A stretch of DNA of 64,000 bases from NCBI RefSeq assembly GCF_016862275.1, contig NZ_BOMQ01000095.1, positions 1-64,000 of the forward strand, read 5' to 3'. A program made the position numbers and the translations under genes. The notes below the pieces were generated by a model. The model was not told the origin of the DNA. It saw only the letters and a program-made list of their open reading frames with translations, and did not search any database. The DNA is from Actinoplanes nipponensis. GTDB lineage: Bacteria; Actinomycetota; Actinomycetes; Mycobacteriales; Micromonosporaceae. The stretch's first letter is position 1, and the number at the start of each line of letters is the position of its first letter. Below, piece by piece: positions 24,830 through 31,471 of this stretch.

Positions 24830-25740
24830 GGCGGGCCTCCCTCGCGGGTCCGTACGGCGTCCCGGACCGGCCGGGCCACGACGACCGGGCAGGCCGCGTG
24901 GTGGATCAGGTGCTGGCTCACCGAGCCGAGCAGCAGCCCGGCCACGCCGCCGTGGCCGCGGTCGCCGACGACGACGAGCTGGGCCGTCCGCGAGCGCTCC
25001 ACGAGCACCTGCCGGGCGGGGCCGCGGATCACCTCGCGGCGCACCGTCAGGTCCGGGTACCGCCCGGCGATCCCGGCCAGCGCCTCGGCCAGCACCCGTT
25101 CCTCCTCCTGGTCGCCCGACCAGGCCTCGTAGGACATCGGCAGGGTGTCGTTGAGCTCGGTGCCGGAGTTGCCCGTCCACCCGTGCACGGCGACGAGCTC
25201 GGTGCCGCGCAGCACGGCCTCCTCGACGGCGACGTCGAGGGCCCGCATCGAGACGGCGGACCCGTCCACCCCGGCCACGACCGGGCCGGCGCTGTGGCGG
25301 TCGCCGCGCACGACCAGCACCGGGCACGCCGCGTGGGTCGCCGCCTGCACGGCCACCGAGCCGGCCAGCAGCTCGGTGAAGCCACCGAGCCCGCGGTCGC
25401 CCAGCACGAGCAGGGCCGCGTGCCCGCTCTCGTCCCGCAGCACCTGGCCGGCGCCGCCGTTGCGGACGTGCGTGGTGGCCGGGACGTCGGGCGCGAGCTT
25501 GGCGGCCAGCCGGGCGGCCTCGGCCACGATCTCGTCGGCCTGGTCGCGGAACGCCCGCAGGGACGGTCCGGCCAGCCCGGGCGTCGCCGCGGTGCCCACG
25601 GTCGGCCAGACGAAGGCGTGCACGATGTGCACCGGGCGGTGCCGCAGCACCGCCTCGGCGGTGGCCGCCTCGACCGCGTCGAGGCTGCGCCGGGAGCCGT
25701 CGACGCCCACGACGACCGGCGCGCCGGTCACGGCGGTCAT
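24826..25740 (-). CDS. Tandem universal stress protein
   Basis: A 304-residue double UspA protein: PVVVGVDGSRRSLDAVEAAT with loop GDRGLGGFTELLAGSVAVQA, then PVVAGVDGSAVSMRALDVAV with loop GDRGHGGVAGLLLGSVSQHL. The Asp in GDRG replaces the usual Ser but the ATP-loop spacing is kept. It sits between a DUF1918 gene (ATGA overlap) and a 59-residue membrane protein (GTGA overlap), one translationally coupled operon. Confidence 0.9.
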   Translation of the reverse strand: MTAVTGAPVVVGVDGSRRSLDAVEAATAEAVLRHRPVHIVHAFVWPTVGTAATPGLAGPSLRAFRDQADEIVAEAARLAAKLAPDVPATTHVRNGGAGQVLRDESGHAALLVLGDRGLGGFTELLAGSVAVQAATHAACPVLVVRGDRHSAGPVVAGVDGSAVSMRALDVAVEEAVLRGTELVAVHGWTGNSGTELNDTLPMSYEAWSGDQEEERVLAEALAGIAGRYPDLTVRREVIRGPARQVLVERSRTAQLVVVGDRGHGGVAGLLLGSVSQHLIHHAACPVVVARPVRDAVRTREGGPP

Positions 25741-25931
25741 GACGACGTGGCCGGTTCGACGTGGGCCTGCGGCCCGGGGAAGATCAGGGTGGTGCGGCCG
25801 TCGTCGAGCCAGCGGACCTCGTACGGCGGCGAACCGTCGTCGTGGCGCAGGGCGGTGACGACGGCGGTCCGGCGGCCGTCACCGAGGTGGGTGCCTTCGA
25901 GAATGAGCCGGTCACCGATGTGGGCCTTCAT
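25737..25931 (-). CDS. DUF1918-domain protein
   Basis: A 64-residue beta-rich protein (MKAHIGDRLILEGTHLGD at the start, YEVRWLDDGRTTLIFPGPQA near the end) of the actinobacterial DUF1918 family, function unknown, often found with USP and DosR-type genes. ATG 25931 follows GGGAGG; the longer open frame upstream has no support. First gene of the three-gene overlapped operon. DevR-like boxes lie 200 bp or more upstream, in the region shared with the divergent alcohol dehydrogenase. Confidence 0.82.
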   Translation of the reverse strand: MKAHIGDRLILEGTHLGDGRRTAVVTALRHDDGSPPYEVRWLDDGRTTLIFPGPQAHVEPATSS

Positions 25932-26132
25932 GGCGAGCCTCCCGTCGCGCGATCCGGACCGGGTCCGGTCGTGGCGCCCACCGGCTGCTCGCCTCGGGCC
26001 GGCCGGTGCCCGTCCTGACGACGGTGGGTCTGATGGGCCGTGGCCGCATCCTCGTTCGTCCGGCCGCCGCGGTGCCGGTGGGCATCCGGTGGGCGTCAGG
26101 GCCAGCATCGCCCCGGCGGCGCGCGGCGGACA

Positions 26133-26146
26133 GGGCCGTTGGTCCC
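26133..26146. promoter_or_regulatory. DevR-like box, DUF1918/ADH region, site 1
   Basis: GGGCCGTTGGTCCC, full motif match, 202 bp from ATG 25931 and 121 bp from GTG 26268. Confidence 0.68.
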
Positions 26147-26188
26147 GCATCCGGCCGGCCGCCGCGTACCGCGCTGCCGGCCCCGCCC

Positions 26189-26202
26189 GGGCCGACCGGC
26201 CC
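26189..26202. promoter_or_regulatory. DevR-like box, DUF1918/ADH region, site 2
   Basis: GGGCCGACCGGCCC, 65 bp upstream of the GTG start at 26268. The 56-bp centre-to-centre distance to site 1 is about five helical turns. Confidence 0.65.
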
Positions 26203-26267
26203 TGGCCCGGCGGCCGGCGCGGGGTCAGCATGGACGGCACGCGCGCCGGCGAGGAAGGACGATCATC

Positions 26268-27266
26268 GTGCAGGCATGGCAGGTACGGTCACCGGGTCCC
26301 GACGTCGCGGGGTCGCTGCGCCGGGTGTCCCTGCGGGTGCCCCGGCCGGCGCCCGGCGAGCTGCTGGTGGCGGTGGACGCCTGCGGGGTCTGCCGGACCG
26401 ACCTGCACGTGGCGGCCGGGGAGCTGCCGGTGCACCGGCCCGCGGTCGTGCCCGGCCACGAGGTGGTGGGTCACGTCCTGGAGCTGGGGGACGGCGTCAC
26501 CGGGTTCCGGCCGGGGGACCGGGTCGGCGTGGCCTGGCTCCGGGAGACCTGCGGCGCCTGCCGCTACTGCCGCCGCGGCGCGGAGAACCTCTGCCCGCGG
26601 TCGCGGTACACCGGCTGGGACGCCGACGGCGGCTACGCCGACTGCACCACCGTGCGGGCCGACTTCGCGTACGCCCTGCCGGACGGGTACTCCGTCGCCG
26701 AGCTGGCCCCCCTGCTCTGCGCCGGGATCATCGGCTACCGCGCGCTGCGCCGGGCCGACCTGCCGCCGGGCGGGCGGCTCGGCATCTACGGCTTCGGGGC
26801 CTCGGCGCACCTCACCGCCCAGGTGGCGCTCGCGCAGGGCGCCCGGGTGCACGTGCTGACCCGGTCGTCGCAGGCGCAGAAGCTGGCCCTGGAGCTGGGC
26901 GCGGCGTCCGCGGGCGGGGCGTACGACGCGCCGCCGGAACCGCTCGACGCGGCCGTGCTCTTCGCGCCCGTCGGCGACCTGGTCCCGGTGGCGCTGCGCG
27001 CGCTCGACCGGGGCGGCACGCTGGCGGTGGCCGGGATCCATCTCAGCGACATCCCCGCGCTGAACTACCAGCGGGAGCTGTTCCAGGAGCGCACGCTGCG
27101 CAGCGTCACGTCGAACACCCGCGAGGACGGCCGGGCGCTGCTCACCTTCGCCGCCGGCCACCGGCTGACCGTGGTGGTCAGCCCGTACCCGATGGCGCAG
27201 GCCGGCGCCGCCCTCGCCGACCTGGCCGCCGACCGGGTGAACGGCGCGGCCGTCCTGCTGGCCTGA
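26268..27266 (+). CDS. Zinc-dependent alcohol dehydrogenase
   Basis: A 332-residue medium-chain dehydrogenase. Catalytic zinc ligands appear in CGVCRTDLH and GHEVVG; the structural zinc loop is CGACRYCRRGAENLC (four Cys); the Rossmann motif is GIYGFGASAH with an unusual Ala-Ser in place of Gly-Gly/Leu-Gly. It is close to the 'AdhA/zinc-binding alcohol dehydrogenase family' of actinobacteria. It reduces or oxidises an aldehyde/alcohol pair with NAD(P)H; in a fermentation island reduction of acetaldehyde is plausible. The GTG start has GAGGAAGGA eight bases upstream. Confidence 0.87.
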   Translation: MQAWQVRSPGPDVAGSLRRVSLRVPRPAPGELLVAVDACGVCRTDLHVAAGELPVHRPAVVPGHEVVGHVLELGDGVTGFRPGDRVGVAWLRETCGACRYCRRGAENLCPRSRYTGWDADGGYADCTTVRADFAYALPDGYSVAELAPLLCAGIIGYRALRRADLPPGGRLGIYGFGASAHLTAQVALAQGARVHVLTRSSQAQKLALELGAASAGGAYDAPPEPLDAAVLFAPVGDLVPVALRALDRGGTLAVAGIHLSDIPALNYQRELFQERTLRSVTSNTREDGRALLTFAAGHRLTVVVSPYPMAQAGAALADLAADRVNGAAVLLA

Positions 27267-27284
27267 GGCCGGCCGGCGCCGCCC

Positions 27285-27797
27285 TCAGACGGTGTGGCGG
27301 TCGGCCGTGAGGGCCGCCGCGAGCGCCGTTCCCCATTGCCGGGCGGTCTCCGGCTCCTGCCCGCCGAGCGGCCCGGTGGTGCCGCCGACCAGGAACGACC
27401 GCGCGGGTTGGACGATCCGGCAGCCCAGGCGGCGCAGACGCCGCTGGATCCGGCGCGCCGAGCCCGGCAGCAGCGGCTTGTCGATCTTGGTGTCGAACGC
27501 CGCGGCCGGCAGGCCCGCCAGCTGCGGCGAGCAGTCGAGGTACTCGCGCACCCCGACCGCGGTGGCGCCGGGCCGGACGTGCGCCTGCTGAGCGGCCTGC
27601 TCGCGGGTCGACGGCCGGCTCATGCCGAACGCGTGGGTCGGTCCGCCGATGACGAGCAGGTCGAAGTCCAGCGCGCGCGGCATGGTGCCGACGTCGGCCA
27701 GGGTCACGTCGAGCATCCCGGACAGGCCGTCGGCGATCGCCCGGGCGACCTTCTCGGTGTTGCCGAACATCGACTCGTAGACGACCAGCGCCTTCAT
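27285..27797 (-). CDS. Flavodoxin-domain protein
   Basis: A 170-residue flavodoxin-like protein; the FMN phosphate loop is YESMFGNTEKVA (residues 8-19) and the second flavin loop region is GGPTHAFGMSRPSTRE near residue 57. It may carry electrons, or act like protoporphyrinogen oxidase HemG or WrbA relatives; partners are unclear. PFL activase in bacteria needs reduced flavodoxin, so this could supply it, although the genes are 29 kb apart (inference). RBS GGGAGAAG. It follows the aldolase by 14 bp, so the two form an operon. Confidence 0.83.
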   Translation of the reverse strand: MKALVVYESMFGNTEKVARAIADGLSGMLDVTLADVGTMPRALDFDLLVIGGPTHAFGMSRPSTREQAAQQAHVRPGATAVGVREYLDCSPQLAGLPAAAFDTKIDKPLLPGSARRIQRRLRRLGCRIVQPARSFLVGGTTGPLGGQEPETARQWGTALAAALTADRHTV

Positions 27798-27811
27798 GAC
27801 TACTTCTCCCT

Positions 27812-28705
27812 TCAGGATGCCGGGTACTTCGCGAGGATCTCGCGCAGCCGGTCCACGAAGCGCAACGACTCGTCGTGGTCGCGCTGCCACACGTTGCGGC
27901 CGAAGATCAGGCCGGTGGCGCCGGCGGACATGGACTGCTCCGCCTTGGCGATCATCACGTCGTCGCCGGCCCGGGACCCGCCCGAGACCAGCACCATGGT
28001 GCGGTTCGCGGCCTGCACGACCGCGTCGATGGCCTGCTGGCTGCTGAAGTCGGCGGTGTACGGCTCGGGCACGTCGGTGTGCTTCTCCGGGTGCGGGAAG
28101 TTCACCTTGACGACGTCGGCCCCCAGCTCGCTGGCCGTCCGGGCGGCGTAGTGCACCGCGTAGAACGAGTCCTTGCCGCCCTTGTGCTCGATGGCCTCAC
28201 CCCGCGGGTACGCCCACACGATCAGCGGCATCCCCAGCCGCTGGGCCTCCTGGCGCACCACGCGGTACTGGGCGAAGTCGGCGTCCTGGGCTGGCGAACC
28301 GACGTACAGCGTGTAGCCGACCGCGTCGGCGCCCAGCCGCACGGCGTCCTCGACGGAGGCGTGCAGCGGGGAGAGCGCGCGGTTGTCGGCCGGGATCTCC
28401 GTCTTGCCGTTGAGCTTGAGGATCAGCGGGACCTCGCCGGCGTAGTCCCAGTAGAACTTCTCGGCCAGTCCGATCTGGAGCGCGATGCCGTTGAAGCCGC
28501 CCTCGAGCGCGAGCTTGAGGATGTACCGCGGGTCGGAGGCGAGCGGGTCGGCGAAGAAGTCCCGGGGCCCGTGCTCCAGGCCCTGGTCGTACGGCAGGAA
28601 CAACGCGGTGCCGTTGCCCAGCCCGTGCTGGTGGAGGATGCGGTGCAGCCGGGCCTTCTTGCCCGCGCTCAGCCCGCAGTCGGCCAGGCTCAGCCGTGTG
28701 GTCAT
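27812..28705 (-). CDS. Class I fructose-bisphosphate aldolase, DhnA/archaeal type
   Basis: A 297-residue TIM-barrel aldolase of the DeoC/LacD-DhnA family. The Schiff-base lysine is in DVVKVNFPHP (residue ~198); other marks are PYDQGLEHGP near residue 38 and GATGLIFGRNVWQRD near the C-terminus. It cleaves fructose-1,6-bisphosphate without a metal, unlike the class II enzyme usual in actinomycetes, so it may be a hypoxia-specific glycolytic isozyme. RBS AAGGAG precedes the ATG. A DevR-like box lies 57 bp upstream. It is cotranscribed with the flavodoxin-domain gene. Confidence 0.9.
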   Translation of the reverse strand: MTTRLSLADCGLSAGKKARLHRILHQHGLGNGTALFLPYDQGLEHGPRDFFADPLASDPRYILKLALEGGFNGIALQIGLAEKFYWDYAGEVPLILKLNGKTEIPADNRALSPLHASVEDAVRLGADAVGYTLYVGSPAQDADFAQYRVVRQEAQRLGMPLIVWAYPRGEAIEHKGGKDSFYAVHYAARTASELGADVVKVNFPHPEKHTDVPEPYTADFSSQQAIDAVVQAANRTMVLVSGGSRAGDDVMIAKAEQSMSAGATGLIFGRNVWQRDHDESLRFVDRLREILAKYPAS

Positions 28706-28761
28706 GGCAGTTCTCCTTCCTCTTCAGCGTCCACTCTCGTCGCCGGCGGGGACCTGACCCA

Positions 28762-28775
28762 GGGCCCGACGGCCC
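28762..28775. promoter_or_regulatory. DevR-like box upstream of the aldolase operon
   Basis: GGGCCCGACGGCCC, 57 bp upstream of ATG 28705. Confidence 0.68.
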
Positions 28776-28802
28776 GTCCTGCCGGGAGGAGCGGCACAGA
28801 GG

Positions 28803-28816
28803 GGGCCAACGACTCT
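28803..28816. promoter_or_regulatory. DevR-like box (degenerate) upstream of the peptidoglycan-binding gene
   Basis: GGGCCAACGACTCT (reverse AGAGTCGTTGGCCC), two mismatches, 71 bp upstream of ATG 28887. Confidence 0.5.
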
Positions 28817-28886
28817 GCCCGGGTGGCGCCCGCGTCGCTACCGTGCCGGTCAAGGCACCTTCCCAGCACAAAGGAGGCAGGTCGAC

Positions 28887-29348
28887 ATGGCAGGCACATT
28901 GCTCCCCTGGCCGATGGTGCGTCAGGGAGACAAGGAGCACCCGGTCTTCACGCTGCAGTATCTGCTGCGGGCCCGTGGGAAGACCGTCACGGTGGACGGG
29001 ATCTTCGGTCCCCGGACCGAGGCCGCCGTCCGCGAATGGCAGCGGCAGAAGAGCATCGCGGTGGACGGGATCGTCGGTCCCCACACCTGGGGGACGCTGA
29101 TCATCGAGGTCCGCAAGGGCGACAAGGGCGATGCCGTCCGGGGCGTCCAGGAGGAGTTCCGGTACCGCGACCTGTCCGGTGACCCGGCGAAGGGTCTCCA
29201 GGTCGACGGCGACTTCGGGCCGAAGACCGACGCCGCGGTGCGGGCGTTCCAGACGGCGATCCACGCCGACGTGCCGTCGATGGCGGTCGACGGCATCGTG
29301 GGCCCGATGACCTGGCAGGCGCTGGTCAGCGGGATGCTGTCGTTCTAG
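28887..29348 (+). CDS. Peptidoglycan-binding-like protein with two PGB_1 domains
   Basis: A 153-residue protein made of two peptidoglycan_binding_1 repeats (residues ~10-72 and ~76-148), each with the VDGIFGPRTEAAVREWQ / VDGDFGPKTDAAVRAFQ pattern and a closing VDGIVGPxTW. There is no signal peptide or catalytic domain, so it is either cytosolic or leaves by another route; that is odd for a wall-binding module. A strong RBS (AAAGGAGG) precedes the ATG. It is followed by a hairpin that contains the next DevR-like box. Confidence 0.85.
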   Translation: MAGTLLPWPMVRQGDKEHPVFTLQYLLRARGKTVTVDGIFGPRTEAAVREWQRQKSIAVDGIVGPHTWGTLIIEVRKGDKGDAVRGVQEEFRYRDLSGDPAKGLQVDGDFGPKTDAAVRAFQTAIHADVPSMAVDGIVGPMTWQALVSGMLSF

Positions 29349-29366
29349 ATCCACGGGGACCGCCGG

Positions 29367-29390
29367 CGGCCGGGTCTTTCGGCCCGGCCG
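29367..29390 (+). terminator. Hairpin after the peptidoglycan-binding gene
   Basis: CGGCCGGG (29367-29374) pairs with CCCGGCCG (29383-29390) around TCTTTCGG. It lies 18 bp past the stop, and its loop and arms contain the DevR-like box at 29372. Confidence 0.55.
29372..29385. promoter_or_regulatory. DevR-like box within a terminator hairpin
   Basis: GGGTCTTTCGGCCC, full motif match, 84 bp upstream of ATG 29470. DNA binding and RNA hairpin share the same bases. Confidence 0.68.
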
Positions 29391-29469
29391 GACGGTGCCG
29401 CTGCCTCTGCCGGCGCCCCGCCGGCGGCGCGAAGATCGAATCAGGTCCGAGAGCTTGGGAGGTGTCGCC

Positions 29470-29604
29470 ATGTCGTGGCTCATCGTCGTGGTCCTCGCCG
29501 TGCTGGCGTTGCTGATCGTCGCCGGGCCCGTGCTCGAGGACCTGATCGACCGGGTCTGGCCGCCCGGACCGGGTCCGGCCGCACGTCGTGCGCACAGAAG
29601 ATGA
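29470..29604 (+). CDS. Very small single-helix membrane protein (44 aa)
   Basis: ATG 29470 follows GGAGG and opens a 44-codon frame with one strong membrane helix (residues ~3-21, WLIVVVLAVLALLIVAGPVL) and a Pro/Arg-rich tail. It precedes, with 25 bp to spare, the 2TM-domain gene, and is the first gene after a DevR-like box. Function unknown. Confidence 0.6.
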   Translation: MSWLIVVVLAVLALLIVAGPVLEDLIDRVWPPGPGPAARRAHRR

Positions 29605-29629
29605 CCGACTCGCACGGGAGGGCAGTGCC

Positions 29630-29932
29630 ATGCGCACCTATCATCCGGACGGCGTGACCCCGCAGGACGACGAGGACGGCCTGCGGCAGTTCGCCGTCGA
29701 TCAACTCCGCAAGAAGCGCGATCTGCAGGCTCACCTGCTCGCGTACCTGCTGGTGAACGCGTTCCTCACCACCGTCTGGTTCCTGACCGACGCCGGTGGC
29801 TTCTTCTGGCCGGTGTTCCCGCTGTTCGGCTGGGGCATCGGGGTCGCGTTCCACATCTGGGACGTCTACGCCCCCGCGGAGCCGGCGGAGAGCCGCATCC
29901 AGGAGGAGATGAAGCGTCTGCAGCACCACTGA
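29630..29932 (+). CDS. 2TM-domain membrane protein
   Basis: A 100-residue protein with a charged N-terminus and two helices (about residues 35-55 and 60-80: LLAYLLVNAFLTTVWFL; FPLFGWGIGVAFHIWDVY), typical of the 2TM domain family (PF13239) often attached to histidine kinases but here free-standing. RBS GGGAGGG lies 7 bases before ATG 29630; the ATG at 29588 lacks one. Probably cotranscribed with the 44-residue protein and with the cNMP-domain gene after it. Confidence 0.75.
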   Translation: MRTYHPDGVTPQDDEDGLRQFAVDQLRKKRDLQAHLLAYLLVNAFLTTVWFLTDAGGFFWPVFPLFGWGIGVAFHIWDVYAPAEPAESRIQEEMKRLQHH

Positions 29933-29957
29933 CAGCCGTTGTTCACCGCAGCAGAAC

Positions 29958-29980
29958 GGGCCGGCAGACGCTGCCGGCCC
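29958..29980 (+). terminator. Small hairpin before the cNMP-domain gene
   Basis: A perfect 10-bp stem GGGCCGGCAG/CTGCCGGCCC with an ACG loop, 25 bp past the 2TM gene. It may terminate partially or control the next gene, whose RBS begins 8 bp later. Confidence 0.5.
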
Positions 29981-29999
29981 GGTGTTCAGGAGGGCCGTC

Positions 30000-30494
30000 A
30001 TGGCACCGTTGTCCGTCTTCGACCTGCTCGTTCTGCATCCCTTCCTGAGCGATCTCCCGATGGGACTGCTGCAGGGCCTGGCGGCGCACGGCCGGCCCGT
30101 GCTGCGGCACACCGGCTACCGGCTGTTCCGGGAGGATCATCCGGCCGACCGCTTCTGGCTGCTGCGCTCCGGCGTCGTCGCCCTCGACTTCCACGTGCCG
30201 GGCCGCGGCGACATCGTCATCGAGCGGGTCGGCGCGGACAGCGTGGTCGGCTGGTCCTGGCTGGTGCCGCCGTACCGGTGGACGCTGGGGGCGGTCGTCG
30301 CCGAGGACTGCCAGGCGATCGAGTTCGACGCCGCCCGGGTGCGCCTGCTCATCGGCGAGCACCCGGAGCTCGGGCGGGAGCTCACCACGCGGTTCCTGAC
30401 CGTCATGGGCCACCGGCTCCAGGCCGCCCGGCACCGGCTGGTCGAGCTGTACGCCTATCCCGATCATCCGGCCGGCGCCTCCGGCCCCGGCTGA
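30000..30494 (+). CDS. Cyclic-nucleotide-binding-domain protein without HTH (copy 1)
   Basis: A 164-residue protein consisting of a Crp-like cNMP-binding beta-roll only (HPFLSDLPMGLLQGLAAHG at the start; GYRLFREDHPADRFWLLRSG; GDIVIERVGADSVVGWSWLV), with one C-terminal helix and no DNA-binding domain. The phosphate-binding cassette RxSE/GELA typical of cAMP binders is not clearly kept. It is a paralogue of the protein at 47657; both are followed by a USP-like gene, so the pair is a duplicated unit. ATG 30000 follows AGGAGGG. It may sense a ligand and act on the adjacent USP (inference). Confidence 0.78.
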   Translation: MAPLSVFDLLVLHPFLSDLPMGLLQGLAAHGRPVLRHTGYRLFREDHPADRFWLLRSGVVALDFHVPGRGDIVIERVGADSVVGWSWLVPPYRWTLGAVVAEDCQAIEFDAARVRLLIGEHPELGRELTTRFLTVMGHRLQAARHRLVELYAYPDHPAGASGPG

Positions 30495-30523
30495 GCGTCC
30501 CGGGACCTGGGCTTCCCGCCGAC

Positions 30524-30537
30524 GGGACCTCTGGCCC
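30524..30537. promoter_or_regulatory. DevR-like box upstream of USP copy 1
   Basis: GGGACCTCTGGCCC, 59 bp upstream of ATG 30597. Confidence 0.7.
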
Positions 30538-30596
30538 TGCGCGCCGGCGCGCGCCCGCGGTGTGCTGGAAGGAGATCCAGTCATCGGGAGGCTTCG

Positions 30597-31406
30597 ATGT
30601 TCAGGAGCATCATTCCGGCGCCGGGGCCCGCGCCGGTGGCACAGTCGGCGGCCGGGGCGGTCGTCGTCGGCGTGGACGACTCGCCGGCCGGGCACACCGC
30701 CGTGGTCCACGCGGCCATCGAGGCCGAGCTGCACCACCGGGACCTGCGGCTGCTGCACGTCCAGCCGGCCGGCGGCGCCGGGCTCTCCGCCCGCGACCAC
30801 GGCGCCCGCCTGCTCGAACGAACCACCGAACGGGTGCGCGCCTGCGCTCCCGCCGTCGCGGTCTCCGGCCACCTCGCCTTCGGCGCGGCGGCCACCGTTC
30901 TGCTGGCCGAGCTCGCCGACGACGACCTGGTCGTCCTGGGCGACCGCAGCGGTCCGGCCCACGCCGCGTTCGGACTGTGCATCGGGGAGCGGGTGGCTGC
31001 CTGCCATCGTGGCCCCGCGCTCGTGGTCCGGCTGCCCGGCCTGCTGCCCCGCCCCGGACTCGCCGACCGGCCGATCGTCGTCGGCGTCGACGATCCATCG
31101 CGCGTCACGCCGGCCCTCGACTTCGCCCGCACCGAGGCGCGGCTGCGCGGGTGCGAGTTGGTCGTCCTGCACGCCGCGGGGGACGGGCCGGTCCCCCCGG
31201 GCCGTCGGGAGGGCCCGGACGGGGTGCGGGTGTACCACCACGCCGTCGCGGGCGAGCCGGCCGCGGCCCTGCTGGCCGCCTCGGCGGACGCGGCGGCCCT
31301 GGTCGTCGGCCGGCACAGCGGCGACGGAGCGGCCACCCCGCTCGCCGGCCCCGTCTGCCGGGCGCTGGTCCGCGGCGCCGCCTGCCCCGTGTTCCTGATC
31401 GGCTGA
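30597..31406 (+). CDS. Divergent tandem universal stress protein (copy 1)
   Basis: A 269-residue double UspA-fold protein: GAVVVGVDDSPAGHTAVVHA and PIVVGVDDPSRVTPALDFAR start the two halves. Both ATP-loops are degenerate (GDRSGPAHAAFGLCIGERV; GRHSGDGAATPLAGPVC), so it may not bind ATP. It is a paralogue of the protein at 48239, and each lies after a cNMP-domain gene. RBS GGGAGG. It ends at a strong hairpin shared with the convergent DUF4389 gene. Confidence 0.8.
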   Translation: MFRSIIPAPGPAPVAQSAAGAVVVGVDDSPAGHTAVVHAAIEAELHHRDLRLLHVQPAGGAGLSARDHGARLLERTTERVRACAPAVAVSGHLAFGAAATVLLAELADDDLVVLGDRSGPAHAAFGLCIGERVAACHRGPALVVRLPGLLPRPGLADRPIVVGVDDPSRVTPALDFARTEARLRGCELVVLHAAGDGPVPPGRREGPDGVRVYHHAVAGEPAAALLAASADAAALVVGRHSGDGAATPLAGPVCRALVRGAACPVFLIG

Positions 31407-31422
31407 ACCGCCCCGAACGGAC

Positions 31423-31452
31423 GACGGAGAGACCCGGGCGGGTCTCTCCGTC
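31423..31452. terminator. Bidirectional 13-bp hairpin terminator
   Basis: GACGGAGAGACCC pairs perfectly with GGGTCTCTCCGTC around a GGGC loop, between convergent genes ending at 31406 (plus) and 31472 (minus). Confidence 0.82.
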
Positions 31453-31471
31453 TGTCACGGTGTGGCGCCAC

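Larger units (their letters stand above)
25932..26267. other. Divergent intergenic region (336 bp)
   Basis: No coding sequence is supported. It separates the DUF1918 operon (minus) from an alcohol dehydrogenase (plus) and holds two good DevR-like boxes (26133 and 26189). Both are closer to the dehydrogenase; what drives the DUF1918 operon is less clear. Confidence 0.6.
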
